Assembly (NCBI GenBank): GCA_034769895.1 | Contig: JAWRYS010000714.1 | Span: forward strand, 1 to 64,000 | Direction: 5' to 3' | Origin: Magicicada septendecula | Lineage: Eukaryota > Arthropoda > Insecta > Hemiptera > Cicadidae | Length of the DNA: 64,000 bases | Part shown: piece by piece, positions 45,916-60,156 of the stretch | How positions within the stretch are numbered: the stretch's first letter is position 1 | Layout of the letters: each line of letters starts with the position of its first letter | Made by a program: the position numbers and the translations under genes | The notes under the pieces: model-generated | The model's input: only the letters and a program-made list of their open reading frames with translations | What the model was told of the DNA's origin: nothing | The model's database searches: none

Positions 45916-48192
45916 TGTAGGTAAACGGGTACGTACGGTTTAAACCCCACTGTTGGGTTTGTCAATTTGTTAATACAACTATGCCAATATGTTTTGAATT
46001 ATTTTAATTATGTAAATCTCGGAGATATTTGGAGTTGTGGGATGTATTGATATAGTTAATTAATATTAACTTAGCTCTCTAAAACCTATCAGTGTTTGTG
46101 TGCCTGCAACTTAAATAATTAATGAGTTATTTTATATTTCTGTTCAACCCTATTATACCTTGAAGAGAATTCTGTCTAGTTTTGTATGTTTACGCTCTCT
46201 CTTTGGTGTCAGATAATTCCGCTATAAGCGCTGTAGTATCGGCTCAACGAAACTTATAGGTTATTTCAATGTTTATGTTAACCAATTATTCTATACTTAT
46301 TCAGTTACTTTTTTATTCCCAGCTCATTAAACCATACTCCAAATAACAAGATTTTGACAATATATAAATGTTCTTTATTTGTTTACTTCTCTAACATTGA
46401 ATAATATATGTTCTAATTAACATATGCTTGGGCTATAGATTGTATGAATCGATTGTTGATTATTCTGATCCTTTATTTAAGTTTAGTTGTATAGTGTGTT
46501 TTATTTTGTAATTAATTTAATTCAGGGTGTGAAGGTTCTTGTAACTGTGGGGAAGATTAAAAATACATAGATAAGAATGCAAGATTTACAAATTTGAAGT
46601 GTTGTGTAGTTAGTATGATTAATATAATAATAATTTACCAGACTAGAACGAAGCAAATCGTGTAGGCGGTTGATTGATAAATTTACTGTTCTGGACAATT
46701 ATGCCGTACGATTTTCTTTCTTCTGTTTAATAAAAAGGAATTCTTCTCCTGTCCACTTCGGAATTACAGCTTTCTGGATTGGTTTACAGCCCGATGGATG
46801 CTTCTTCTGCAACGACAGGATCCAAATACGTTCTTCTCTCGGTTGAAGCAATTAGTGTTGTTCCGTGTTTTTTGAAAGGTTATAAATTCTGGTGTAGTGT
46901 ATATTATTATTTGTGATACTTTTGACTCTTTCTATTTGTTTTAATGTATCGCCAATTCCTTTCGGATATGGGACAGTTCAAGTCCTTCCTTGTATAATCC
47001 AGTTATTTATTCTCTATTCTGATTTCATTCTGTAGTATTATTTGGTTAAACTGTACTGATGATTCATAAATATTGTTATTAGGATTTTGTGTTTTATAAT
47101 AGTGTCTGATAATTTATAATATTCCGATTAAATAGATAATACTTGGGTTTTTAATCTCATCACGTTCAATTCATCAAAGCAATTATTGTCAAAATCAACA
47201 ACTTCTTCTCTTTTTGTCGTCCCTAGCAACACATGACTTCTTCCTTCTACATGTTTTGAATATAATGTTTATTTCATATATTTTTTGTCTATTCCTTATC
47301 AATTTGCTATCCTATCGGAATGTAACTTTACCAATAGTTGGTTTATTATTCTCTACACATATTCTGCTGGTTTTTTGATATAAGCCGGTTTTTTTTCCTT
47401 TTTTATATTTAATCCACTTTCGATATTATATGTTACTAATCGATATAATGGCATTATGGTATTATCATAATTTGTATAAATTTTATAATATATCATTAAT
47501 TTAATGTTTTTTCTAGCTCTTCAAATCATATTCATTAATTATTTTATTAATTGATGTCCCTAACCTTTATGTTATGAGTGGTTATATAGCGGTTTTGGTT
47601 GTTAGGCCTTTTATTGTAAACGGATCTACCTGTGTTTATAACTGGTAAACATCTATAGCCCCTTTTACATAAATTCATACATACAATCAAATCTTAACTA
47701 TTAACATTTACATAGACAATTATTTTTCTATATCTAATAACAATTTTATCTTGACCTATGGATCACATACAAGAAAATTCAAATCTATGAACATTGATTA
47801 GCTGCCTCATACTTCATTCTACAACAGTTATTGAATAATACAACTTGTTTCATTAACTCAACACATATTTGGTATAACATAACATAAACTTTATCATAAT
47901 ACTTGTTGTCATAAAATAATATCTCTTAACTCAAAATTCTTATTTGCTATTAGTAAATTATTGTTTCATTTTTTGTCTGCCTTTCACTAAACATATATCA
48001 TCAACTATTGTCTAACTTACAGGTTCGGTTATTCTTGTTAATATTACCTTGCATTCTTATTTAACTTTATCTATGATTATAAATGTAATTATTAGATCTT
48101 TGTTCTATCATGGGGTTAGATATTGACTTGTTTATTATTCGGTGAATCTTGTTTTTATGTAACATGAATGCTAGCATTTCTGTTGCGTTACA
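45916..48192 (-). repeat. Putative LTR 10, 2277 bp, first with a 2-bp insertion
   Basis: Right-block haplotype plus two extra T at about 47541-47545 (ATTATTTTATTAA where earlier copies have ATTATTATTAA). All later LTRs share the insertion. Confidence 0.65.
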
Positions 48193-48196
48193 TATG

Positions 48197-48207
48197 CTCC
48201 CCCTCCT
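48197..48207 (-). other. Polypurine-tract-like sequence, unit 10
   Basis: Unchanged, next to LTR 10. Confidence 0.55.
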
Positions 48208-49738
48208 AAAAAAGTTTAGTTTACCTGAATGAAGTTTAGGTCAAATAAACTTGTCTTTTTCACATGCCTTTTCTTCATTTCATTGTTAATGGTTGACGAT
48301 GGGATTTTCAATGTAACTTCATTAGACTAGTATTAATACTTTTTTTTATTTAATAACATTTCATCATTCTTATTCACATTCTTGATCATTTTTAATTTCT
48401 GTAAACATTATTTGTTGATAGTTGGCTACAATATTCAATGATACATTAGTTTTACATCTCTTCTACTTATAATTACTATAATCACTGTATTTCTCAATTA
48501 TTCTTCTGTCAACTCATTTCTTTCTGTTTTCTTCTTCCTACTCTTTTAGAAACTGAGGTTATTCTTGCAACTATTCTAATATTCCTTAAATATTTAATTT
48601 CCCTAACAATCCCTAATACATGCGTTGGTACAGTTCAGAGAGGCACTGTTTGGCTTCATACTCTGCTGCCCACACCACATCTTAATATAGTACTGCTGGA
48701 ATTCATCTACAGTCAGCTATAAAATATAATAATCTCTTTAATTATTTAATAATAAATATTTGGGAAAGAATTTTTTTTTCTCTTTGTTGCTTTTATATTT
48801 CTTCATTACTATCCTTCATATTTTGTGATTCCATTTTAGTTCCTTAAACATTCCTTGATATTGAATTTGACAGTTATCATTTGTAATCATTTTTGTTTTC
48901 ATTTTTGTTGTGATTGTAATGCTAAATATCTTCTTCATTTGTTTTTTCTCTGATCTCAATATTTTCTAAATAGTTGTTGTGTGATGATCATTATATCTGT
49001 ATTTCTGACTAATTATATTCCTTAGCCCAACTACTCTTCTTTTTATCGTATTTCATTATTCTGGCTGTTTATTTTTCAATGAATTATGTTCATAAATACT
49101 CTTTCTTTCTTGTCTTCTTTAACATTACATTGGTTACATTCAATCGTTTACTGAAGTTGTTTCCATCATTTGGCAATGTAGTATGTATTTTAGGTCATAT
49201 GATTTTTCTCTTTCTTTATTTTGCATAGGTAGATTTGAGGTAAAAACTTTTATCTTGGGGTTTCATTATTTATCATTCACATTATTTTTTTGTAGACGTT
49301 TAGTAATAATTCTCGTTTTCTTCTGTAATCTTGGGGTTTGTTATTCATTATTCACACTATTTCTTTATAAACATTTAATAATAATTCTCGCTTTCTTCTG
49401 TAATCTTGTTCATAATTATATTTTAATTCGGACTTACTTCATTTTGGGTGACCCATTTTTTTTTTCTATTTATTTTATTGTTCAAGAAATTCTCTTTTAT
49501 TTACAAGTGTTTTTTCTTCAACATCGATAATAAGTGGTTCTTATTGTATTTTAGAATTTAGTGGTAGTACTCAACTCAAATTCTTTTTAAATTCCAAATA
49601 TTTTCTCTTCAAGACTGGTAATAAGTTGTTCTTATTATTTTTTAGAATTTATTCATTATATTCCCGTTTTCTTTCCAACTGGTTGCCTGGTCAGTTTCCA
49701 TAACATCAGTCCCATTTTTCTGGTTGACTGCTTCTTTT

Positions 49739-50755
49739 CTAACCATGGTCCATTAATTCAACTGCACCCGTTGTCCGGATGACTGCAGTGTTCATACCAA
49801 TTTTTTCACTTTTTACATATCTCTTGTGCATGATACAAAGCCAGTACTGTAACTCGGCTGATGCAAAATCTTCATTTAAGTCAGGGTATACAGTTATATT
49901 TAGCTCCTTCTGAATTATCAGGTATCGTATCTCCTCTATTCTAGCATAATCACTGGTATATCCTATCTTTCCATTCCCTTGGATATCTGGACTATTTATC
50001 AAATGTTTTACGGGCATCTTCCGTATTAATGATATAATTGGTTTGGTCATATATTCTTTAACCGTTGATATTTTCATATAATATTTAAATTTATTTAAAT
50101 TTTTTGTGATTGTTCTATTATGGTTTATTTTCATAAATTTTCTTCTATATTCCATACCTTTACAGAACTCTCTTCGTTCATTAATTGGGATGTTAAACGC
50201 ACTAATTAATCCACCTTTCCTCATCTCCATTTCTTCTTTGGTATTGACTATTTTCTTTCTCCATATTTTCCTTATCTTCTGGATATTCTCTTCTATGGTC
50301 AGATTTATTATAATACCTTCGGAAGTGCTGTCTAGTGTTTTAGACATATTCTTTAAACACTGCTCCATTTCTTTATTTGTCTCCCCCTCGCATTTATCCA
50401 CTTCTGGGCTAAGCGTGTTATCGTTTTCAAACTTCCCTTCGAAAGTTTCCATTATCTCATTATTGAACTGCTCCTTCTTGTCCTCAATCTGCTTTAAACC
50501 TGCTTCGTTCATTTTTTCAATTCTTTCATCCATTCGCCTTAAGTTTTCTTTGTTCATTTGTAGGATTCCTTCCTTCATTTGTTTTAAACCCTCATTATTC
50601 CTATCTAACGTTTCGTGAATTTGGTTTAATCTTTCGTTCATTTGTTTTGAGGTTTCCTTAATTTCCTCATTTGTTTTATCTAATTTTTCCTCCAGTCTCC
50701 TTGAGTTTTCCTTATTTTCCTCATTTGTTTTCCTCCTGTTTTCTAAAATTCTCAT
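49739..50755 (-). CDS. Frame B, gag-like (unit 10)
   Basis: Intact, consensus translation. Confidence 0.6.
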   Translation of the reverse strand: MRILENRRKTNEENKENSRRLEEKLDKTNEEIKETSKQMNERLNQIHETLDRNNEGLKQMKEGILQMNKENLRRMDERIEKMNEAGLKQIEDKKEQFNNEIMETFEGKFENDNTLSPEVDKCEGETNKEMEQCLKNMSKTLDSTSEGIIINLTIEENIQKIRKIWRKKIVNTKEEMEMRKGGLISAFNIPINERREFCKGMEYRRKFMKINHNRTITKNLNKFKYYMKISTVKEYMTKPIISLIRKMPVKHLINSPDIQGNGKIGYTSDYARIEEIRYLIIQKELNITVYPDLNEDFASAELQYWLCIMHKRYVKSEKIGMNTAVIRTTGAVELMDHG

Positions 50756-51032
50756 TAGTGAGTCTGTTATCTTCCTTAATACTACTCATTAACTCCATTA
50801 ATTTTTCCCAATTTAGTCCTTCTCTGGCTCCTGCTTTATCTATTTGGTCCCCTTGGGCAACTTCTTCGATTACTTCCCTTTCCTTGTCTGCCATTATTTC
50901 AGTTTCCGTTATTTCGTCTGTCTGTTGTCCCCTCTCACTATCTGTTATTATTTCTATTTCCTGTTCTTGTTCACCTTCTTCCTTCTCAGTATCTTCTGCC
51001 CTCCTCTTTGATCTAAATCTGGTATCATACAT
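50721..51032 (-). CDS. Frame A, gag-like N-terminal part (unit 10)
   Basis: Translation identical to unit 1. Confidence 0.55.
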   Translation of the reverse strand: MYDTRFRSKRRAEDTEKEEGEQEQEIEIITDSERGQQTDEITETEIMADKEREVIEEVAQGDQIDKAGAREGLNWEKLMELMSSIKEDNRLTNENFRKQEENK

Positions 51033-51103
51033 TTTTATTCTCCCACAGTTGCCTGCTCTGGTTAAGTAATATTATTATACTTATAATTACTTAACTTAAG
51101 CCC

Positions 51104-51121
51104 TACACAAGTTGAGCGCCA
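51104..51121 (-). other. Primer-binding-site-like sequence, unit 10
   Basis: 18-mer unchanged. Confidence 0.6.
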
Positions 51122-51124
51122 ATT

Positions 51125-53401
51125 TGTAGGTAAACGGGTACGTACGGTTTAAACCCCACTGTTGGGTTTGTCAATTTGTTAATACAACTATGCCAATATG
51201 TTTTGAATTATTTTAATTATGTAAATCTCGGAGATATTTGGAGTTGTGGGATGTATTGATATAGTTAATTAATATTAACTTAGCTCTCTAAAACCTATCA
51301 GTGTTTGTGTGCCTGCAACTTAAATAATTAATGAGTTATTTTATATTTCTGTTCAACCCTATTATACCTTGAAGAGAATTCTGTCTAGTTTTGTATGTTT
51401 ACGCTCTCTCTTTGGTGTCAGATAATTCCGCTATAAGCGCTGTAGTATCGGCTCAACGAAACTTATAGGTTATTTCAATGTTTATGTTAACCAATTATTC
51501 TATACTTATTCAGTTACTTTTTTATTCCCAGCTCATTAAACCATACTCCAAATAACAAGATTTTGACAATATATAAATGTTCTTTATTTGTTTACTTCTC
51601 TAACATTGAATAATATATGTTCTAATTAACATATGCTTGGGCTATAGATTGTATGAATCGATTGTTGATTATTCTGATCCTTTATTTAAGTTTAGTTGTA
51701 TAGTGTGTTTTATTTTGTAATTAATTTAATTCAGGGTGTGAAGGTTCTTGTAACTGTGGGGAAGATTAAAAATACATAGATAAGAATGCAAGATTTACAA
51801 ATTTGAAGTGTTGTGTAGTTAGTATGATTAATATAATAATAATTTACCAGACTAGAACGAAGCAAATCGTGTAGGCGGTTGATTGATAAATTTACTGTTC
51901 TGGACAATTATGCCGTACGATTTTCTTTCTTCTGTTTAATAAAAAGGAATTCTTCTCCTGTCCACTTCGGAATTACAGCTTTCTGGATTGGTTTACAGCC
52001 CGATGGATGCTTCTTCTGCAACGACAGGATCCAAATACGTTCTTCTCTCGGTTGAAGCAATTAGTGTTGTTCCGTGTTTTTTGAAAGGTTATAAATTCTG
52101 GTGTAGTGTATATTATTATTTGTGATACTTTTGACTCTTTCTATTTGTTTTAATGTATCGCCAATTCCTTTCGGATATGGGACAGTTCAAGTCCTTCCTT
52201 GTATAATCCAGTTATTTATTCTCTATTCTGATTTCATTCTGTAGTATTATTTGGTTAAACTGTACTGATGATTCATAAATATTGTTATTAGGATTTTGTG
52301 TTTTATAATAGTGTCTGATAATTTATAATATTCCGATTAAATAGATAATACTTGGGTTTTTAATCTCATCACGTTCAATTCATCAAAGCAATTATTGTCA
52401 AAATCAACAACTTCTTCTCTTTTTGTCGTCCCTAGCAACACATGACTTCTTCCTTCTACATGTTTTGAATATAATGTTTATTTCATATATTTTTTGTCTA
52501 TTCCTTATCAATTTGCTATCCTATCGGAATGTAACTTTACCAATAGTTGGTTTATTATTCTCTACACATATTCTGCTGGTTTTTTGATATAAGCCGGTTT
52601 TTTTTCCTTTTTTATATTTAATCCACTTTCGATATTATATGTTACTAATCGATATAATGGCATTATGGTATTATCATAATTTGTATAAATTTTATAATAT
52701 ATCATTAATTTAATGTTTTTTCTAGCTCTTCAAATCATATTCATTAATTATTTTATTAATTGATGTCCCTAACCTTTATGTTATGAGTGGTTATATAGCG
52801 GTTTTGGTTGTTAGGCCTTTTATTGTAAACGGATCTACCTGTGTTTATAACTGGTAAACATCTATAGCCCCTTTTACATAAATTCATACATACAATCAAA
52901 TCTTAACTATTAACATTTACATAGACAATTATTTTTCTATATCTAATAACAATTTTATCTTGACCTATGGATCACATACAAGAAAATTCAAATCTATGAA
53001 CATTGATTAGCTGCCTCATACTTCATTCTACAACAGTTATTGAATAATACAACTTGTTTCATTAACTCAACACATATTTGGTATAACATAACATAAACTT
53101 TATCATAATACTTGTTGTCATAAAATAATATCTCTTAACTCAAAATTCTTATTTGCTATTAGTAAATTATTGTTTCATTTTTTGTCTGCCTTTCACTAAA
53201 CATATATCATCAACTATTGTCTAACTTACAGGTTCGGTTATTCTTGTTAATATTACCTTGCATTCTTATTTAACTTTATCTATGATTATAAATGTAATTA
53301 TTAGATCTTTGTTCTATCATGGGGTTAGATATTGACTTGTTTATTATTCGGTGAATCTTGTTTTTATGTAACATGAATGCTAGCATTTCTGTTGCGTTAC
53401 A
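51125..53401 (-). repeat. Putative LTR 11, 2277 bp
   Basis: Right-block haplotype with the 2-bp insertion (about 52750-52754); no private change noticed. Confidence 0.65.
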
Positions 53402-53405
53402 TATG

Positions 53406-53416
53406 CTCCCCCTCCT
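53406..53416 (-). other. Polypurine-tract-like sequence, unit 11
   Basis: Unchanged, next to LTR 11. Confidence 0.55.
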
Positions 53417-54947
53417 AAAAAAGTTTAGTTTACCTGAATGAAGTTTAGGTCAAATAAACTTGTCTTTTTCACATGCCTTTTCTTCATTTCATTGTTAATG
53501 GTTGACGATGGGATTTTCAATGTAACTTCATTAGACTAGTATTAATACTTTTTTTTATTTAATAACATTTCATCATTCTTATTCACATTCTTGATCATTT
53601 TTAATTTCTGTAAACATTATTTGTTGATAGTTGGCTACAATATTCAATGATACATTAGTTTTACATCTCTTCTACTTATAATTACTATAATCACTGTATT
53701 TCTCAATTATTCTTCTGTCAACTCATTTCTTTCTGTTTTCTTCTTCCTACTCTTTTAGAAACTGAGGTTATTCTTGCAACTATTCTAATATTCCTTAAAT
53801 ATTTAATTTCCCTAACAATCCCTAATACATGCGTTGGTACAGTTCAGAGAGGCACTGTTTGGCTTCATACTCTGCTGCCCACACCACATCTTAATATAGT
53901 ACTGCTGGAATTCATCTACAGTCAGCTATAAAATATAATAATCTCTTTAATTATTTAATAATAAATATTTGGGAAAGAATTTTTTTTTCTCTTTGTTGCT
54001 TTTATATTTCTTCATTACTATCCTTCATATTTTGTGATTCCATTTTAGTTCCTTAAACATTCCTTGATATTGAATTTGACAGTTATCATTTGTAATCATT
54101 TTTGTTTTCATTTTTGTTGTGATTGTAATGCTAAATATCTTCTTCATTTGTTTTTTCTCTGATCTCAATATTTTCTAAATAGTTGTTGTGTGATGATCAT
54201 TATATCTGTATTTCTGACTAATTATATTCCTTAGCCCAACTACTCTTCTTTTTATCGTATTTCATTATTCTGGCTGTTTATTTTTCAATGAATTATGTTC
54301 ATAAATACTCTTTCTTTCTTGTCTTCTTTAACATTACATTGGTTACATTCAATCGTTTACTGAAGTTGTTTCCATCATTTGGCAATGTAGTATGTATTTT
54401 AGGTCATATGATTTTTCTCTTTCTTTATTTTGCATAGGTAGATTTGAGGTAAAAACTTTTATCTTGGGGTTTCATTATTTATCATTCACATTATTTTTTT
54501 GTAGACGTTTAGTAATAATTCTCGTTTTCTTCTGTAATCTTGGGGTTTGTTATTCATTATTCACACTATTTCTTTATAAACATTTAATAATAATTCTCGC
54601 TTTCTTCTGTAATCTTGTTCATAATTATATTTTAATTCGGACTTACTTCATTTTGGGTGACCCATTTTTTTTTTCTATTTATTTTATTGTTCAAGAAATT
54701 CTCTTTTATTTACAAGTGTTTTTTCTTCAACATCGATAATAAGTGGTTCTTATTGTATTTTAGAATTTAGTGGTAGTACTCAACTCAAATTCTTTTTAAA
54801 TTCCAAATATTTTCTCTTCAAGACTGGTAATAAGTTGTTCTTATTATTTTTTAGAATTTATTCATTATATTCCCGTTTTCTTTCCAACTGGTTGCCTGGT
54901 CAGTTTCCATAACATCAGTCCCATTTTTCTGGTTGACTGCTTCTTTT

Positions 54948-55964
54948 CTAACCATGGTCCATTAATTCAACTGCACCCGTTGTCCGGATGACTGCAGTGT
55001 TCATACCAATTTTTTCACTTTTTACATATCTCTTGTGCATGATACAAAGCCAGTACTGTAACTCGGCTGATGCAAAATCTTCATTTAAGTCAGGGTATAC
55101 AGTTATATTTAGCTCCTTCTGAATTATCAGGTATCGTATCTCCTCTATTCTAGCATAATCACTGGTATATCCTATCTTTCCATTCCCTTGGATATCTGGA
55201 CTATTTATCAAATGTTTTACGGGCATCTTCCGTATTAATGATATAATTGGTTTGGTCATATATTCTTTAACCGTTGATATTTTCATATAATATTTAAATT
55301 TATTTAAATTTTTTGTGATTGTTCTATTATGGTTTATTTTCATAAATTTTCTTCTATATTCCATACCTTTACAGAACTCTCTTCGTTCATTAATTGGGAT
55401 GTTAAACGCACTAATTAATCCACCTTTCCTCATCTCCATTTCTTCTTTGGTATTGACTATTTTCTTTCTCCATATTTTCCTTATCTTCTGGATATTCTCT
55501 TCTATGGTCAGATTTATTATAATACCTTCGGAAGTGCTGTCTAGTGTTTTAGACATATTCTTTAAACACTGCTCCATTTCTTTATTTGTCTCCCCCTCGC
55601 ATTTATCCACTTCTGGGCTAAGCGTGTTATCGTTTTCAAACTTCCCTTCGAAAGTTTCCATTATCTCATTATTGAACTGCTCCTTCTTGTCCTCAATCTG
55701 CTTTAAACCTGCTTCGTTCATTTTTTCAATTCTTTCATCCATTCGCCTTAAGTTTTCTTTGTTCATTTGTAGGATTCCTTCCTTCATTTGTTTTAAACCC
55801 TCATTATTCCTATCTAACGTTTCGTGAATTTGGTTTAATCTTTCGTTCATTTGTTTTGAGGTTTCCTTAATTTCCTCATTTGTTTTATCTAATTTTTCCT
55901 CCAGTCTCCTTGAGTTTTCCTTATTTTCCTCATTTGTTTTCCTCCTGTTTTCTAAAATTCTCAT
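54948..55964 (-). CDS. Frame B, gag-like (unit 11)
   Basis: Intact, consensus translation. Confidence 0.6.
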   Translation of the reverse strand: MRILENRRKTNEENKENSRRLEEKLDKTNEEIKETSKQMNERLNQIHETLDRNNEGLKQMKEGILQMNKENLRRMDERIEKMNEAGLKQIEDKKEQFNNEIMETFEGKFENDNTLSPEVDKCEGETNKEMEQCLKNMSKTLDSTSEGIIINLTIEENIQKIRKIWRKKIVNTKEEMEMRKGGLISAFNIPINERREFCKGMEYRRKFMKINHNRTITKNLNKFKYYMKISTVKEYMTKPIISLIRKMPVKHLINSPDIQGNGKIGYTSDYARIEEIRYLIIQKELNITVYPDLNEDFASAELQYWLCIMHKRYVKSEKIGMNTAVIRTTGAVELMDHG

Positions 55965-56241
55965 TAGTGAGTCTGTTATCTTCCTTAATACTACTCATTA
56001 ACTCCATTAATTTTTCCCAATTTAGTCCTTCTCTGGCTCCTGCTTTATCTATTTGGTCCCCTTGGGCAACTTCTTCGATTACTTCCCTTTCCTTGTCTGC
56101 CATTATTTCAGTTTCCGTTATTTCGTCTGTCTGTTGTCCCCTCTCACTATCTGTTATTATTTCTATTTCCTGTTCTTGTTCACCTTCTTCCTTCTCAGTA
56201 TCTTCTGCCCTCCTCTTTGATCTAAATCTGGTATCATACAT
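55930..56241 (-). CDS. Frame A, gag-like N-terminal part (unit 11)
   Basis: Translation identical to unit 1. Confidence 0.55.
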   Translation of the reverse strand: MYDTRFRSKRRAEDTEKEEGEQEQEIEIITDSERGQQTDEITETEIMADKEREVIEEVAQGDQIDKAGAREGLNWEKLMELMSSIKEDNRLTNENFRKQEENK

Positions 56242-56312
56242 TTTTATTCTCCCACAGTTGCCTGCTCTGGTTAAGTAATATTATTATACTTATAATTACT
56301 TAACTTAAGCCC

Positions 56313-56330
56313 TACACAAGTTGAGCGCCA
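56313..56330 (-). other. Primer-binding-site-like sequence, unit 11
   Basis: 18-mer unchanged. Confidence 0.6.
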
Positions 56331-56333
56331 ATT

Positions 56334-58610
56334 TGTAGGTAAACGGGTACGTACGGTTTAAACCCCACTGTTGGGTTTGTCAATTTGTTAATACAACTAT
56401 GCCAATATGTTTTGAATTATTTTAATTATGTAAATCTCGGAGATATTTGGAGTTGTGGGATGTATTGATATAGTTAATTAATATTAACTTAGCTCTCTAA
56501 AACCTATCAGTGTTTGTGTGCCTGCAACTTAAATAATTAATGAGTTATTTTATATTTCTGTTCAACCCTATTATACCTTGAAGAGAATTCTGTCTAGTTT
56601 TGTATGTTTACGCTCTCTCTTTGGTGTCAGATAATTCCGCTATAAGCGCTGTAGTATCGGCTCAACGAAACTTATAGGTTATTTCAATGTTTATGTTAAC
56701 CAATTATTCTATACTTATTCAGTTACTTTTTTATTCCCAGCTCATTAAACCATACTCCAAATAACAAGATTTTGACAATATATAAATGTTCTTTATTTGT
56801 TTACTTCTCTAACATTGAATAATATATGTTCTAATTAACATATGCTTGGGCTATAGATTGTATGAATCGATTGTTGATTATTCTGATCCTTTATTTAAGT
56901 TTAGTTGTATAGTGTGTTTTATTTTGTAATTAATTTAATTCAGGGTGTGAAGGTTCTTGTAACTGTGGGGAAGATTAAAAATACATAGATAAGAATGCAA
57001 GATTTACAAATTTGAAGTGTTGTGTAGTTAGTATGATTAATATAATAATAATTTACCAGACTAGAACGAAGCAAATCGTGTAGGCGGTTGATTGATAAAT
57101 TTACTGTTCTGGACAATTATGCCGTACGATTTTCTTTCTTCTGTTTAATAAAAAGGAATTCTTCTCCTGTCCACTTCGGAATTACAGCTTTCTGGATTGG
57201 TTTACAGCCCGATGGATGCTTCTTCTGCAACGACAGGATCCAAATACGTTCTTCTCTCGGTTGAAGCAATTAGTGTTGTTCCGTGTTTTTTGAAAGGTTA
57301 TAAATTCTGGTGTAGTGTATATTATTATTTGTGATACTTTTGACTCTTTCTATTTGTTTTAATGTATCGCCAATTCCTTTCGGATATGGGACAGTTCAAG
57401 TCCTTCCTTGTATAATCCAGTTATTTATTCTCTATTCTGATTTCATTCTGTAGTATTATTTGGTTAAACTGTACTGATGATTCATAAATATTGTTATTAG
57501 GATTTTGTGTTTTATAATAGTGTCTGATAATTTATAATATTCCGATTAAATAGATAATACTTGGGTTTTTAATCTCATCACGTTCAATTCATCAAAGCAA
57601 TTATTGTCAAAATCAACAACTTCTTCTCTTTTTGTCGTCCCTAGCAACACATGACTTCTTCCTTCTACATGTTTTGAATATAATGTTTATTTCATATATT
57701 TTTTGTCTATTCCTTATCAATTTGCTATCCTATCGGAATGTAACTTTACCAATAGTTGGTTTATTATTCTCTACACATATTCTGCTGGTTTTTTGATATA
57801 AGCCGTTTTTTTTTCCTTTTTTATATTTAATCCACTTTCGATATTATATGTTACTAATCGATATAATGGCATTATGGTATTATCATAATTTGTATAAATT
57901 TTATAATATATCATTAATTTAATGTTTTTTCTAGCTCTTCAAATCATATTCATTAATTATTTTATTAATTGATGTCCCTAACCTTTATGTTATGAGTGGT
58001 TATATAGCGGTTTTGGTTGTTAGGCCTTTTATTGTAAACGGATCTACCTGTGTTTATAACTGGTAAACATCTATAGCCCCTTTTACATAAATTCATACAT
58101 ACAATCAAATCTTAACTATTAACATTTACATAGACAATTATTTTTCTATATCTAATAACAATTTTATCTTGACCTATGGATCACATACAAGAAAATTCAA
58201 ATCTATGAACATTGATTAGCTGCCTCATACTTCATTCTACAACAGTTATTGAATAATACAACTTGTTTCATTAACTCAACACATATTTGGTATAACATAA
58301 CATAAACTTTATCATAATACTTGTTGTCATAAAATAATATCTCTTAACTCAAAATTCTTATTTGCTATTAGTAAATTATTGTTTCATTTTTTGTCTGCCT
58401 TTCACTAAACATATATCATCAACTATTGTCTAACTTACAGGTTCGGTTATTCTTGTTAATATTACCTTGCATTCTTATTTAACTTTATCTATGATTATAA
58501 ATGTAATTATTAGATCTTTGTTCTATCATGGGGTTAGATATTGACTTGTTTATTATTCGGTGAATCTTGTTTTTATGTAACATGAATGCTAGCATTTCTG
58601 TTGCGTTACA
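56334..58610 (-). repeat. Putative LTR 12, 2277 bp
   Basis: Right-block haplotype with the 2-bp insertion. A private T at 57806 (G elsewhere) extends a T run. Confidence 0.65.
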
Positions 58611-58614
58611 TATG

Positions 58615-58625
58615 CTCCCCCTCCT
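58615..58625 (-). other. Polypurine-tract-like sequence, unit 12
   Basis: Unchanged, next to LTR 12. Confidence 0.55.
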
Positions 58626-60156
58626 AAAAAAGTTTAGTTTACCTGAATGAAGTTTAGGTCAAATAAACTTGTCTTTTTCACATGCCTTTTCTTCATTTCA
58701 TTGTTAATGGTTGACGATGGGATTTTCAATGTAACTTCATTAGACTAGTATTAATACTTTTTTTTATTTAATAACATTTCATCATTCTTATTCACATTCT
58801 TGATCATTTTTAATTTCTGTAAACATTATTTGTTGATAGTTGGCTACAATATTCAATGATACATTAGTTTTACATCTCTTCTACTTATAATTACTATAAT
58901 CACTGTATTTCTCAATTATTCTTCTGTCAACTCATTTCTTTCTGTTTTCTTCTTCCTACTCTTTTAGAAACTGAGGTTATTCTTGCAACTATTCTAATAT
59001 TCCTTAAATATTTAATTTCCCTAACAATCCCTAATACATGCGTTGGTACAGTTCAGAGAGGCACTGTTTGGCTTCATACTCTGCTGCCCACACCACATCT
59101 TAATATAGTACTGCTGGAATTCATCTACAGTCAGCTATAAAATATAATAATCTCTTTAATTATTTAATAATAAATATTTGGGAAAGAATTTTTTTTTCTC
59201 TTTGTTGCTTTTATATTTCTTCATTACTATCCTTCATATTTTGTGATTCCATTTTAGTTCCTTAAACATTCCTTGATATTGAATTTGACAGTTATCATTT
59301 GTAATCATTTTTGTTTTCATTTTTGTTGTGATTGTAATGCTAAATATCTTCTTCATTTGTTTTTTCTCTGATCTCAATATTTTCTAAATAGTTGTTGTGT
59401 GATGATCATTATATCTGTATTTCTGACTAATTATATTCCTTAGCCCAACTACTCTTCTTTTTATCGTATTTCATTATTCTGGCTGTTTATTTTTCAATGA
59501 ATTATGTTCATAAATACTCTTTCTTTCTTGTCTTCTTTAACATTACATTGGTTACATTCAATCGTTTACTGAAGTTGTTTCCATCATTTGGCAATGTAGT
59601 ATGTATTTTAGGTCATATGATTTTTCTCTTTCTTTATTTTGCATAGGTAGATTTGAGGTAAAAACTTTTATCTTGGGGTTTCATTATTTATCATTCACAT
59701 TATTTTTTTGTAGACGTTTAGTAATAATTCTCGTTTTCTTCTGTAATCTTGGGGTTTGTTATTCATTATTCACACTATTTCTTTATAAACATTTAATAAT
59801 AATTCTCGCTTTCTTCTGTAATCTTGTTCATAATTATATTTTAATTCGGACTTACTTCATTTTGGGTGACCCATTTTTTTTTTCTATTTATTTTATTGTT
59901 CAAGAAATTCTCTTTTATTTACAAGTGTTTTTTCTTCAACATCGATAATAAGTGGTTCTTATTGTATTTTAGAATTTAGTGGTAGTACTCAACTCAAATT
60001 CTTTTTAAATTCCAAATATTTTCTCTTCAAGACTGGTAATAAGTTGTTCTTATTATTTTTTAGAATTTATTCATTATATTCCCGTTTTCTTTCCAACTGG
60101 TTGCCTGGTCAGTTTCCATAACATCAGTCCCATTTTTCTGGTTGACTGCTTCTTTT

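Larger units (their letters stand above)
48193..51124 (-). mobile_element. Internal region, unit 10
   Basis: No private change noticed; both ATTTAAATTT copies are present, unlike its neighbour unit 9. Tail 49738-48208 without element-strand frames. Confidence 0.75.
53402..56333 (-). mobile_element. Internal region, unit 11
   Basis: No private change noticed. Tail 54947-53417 without element-strand frames. Confidence 0.75.
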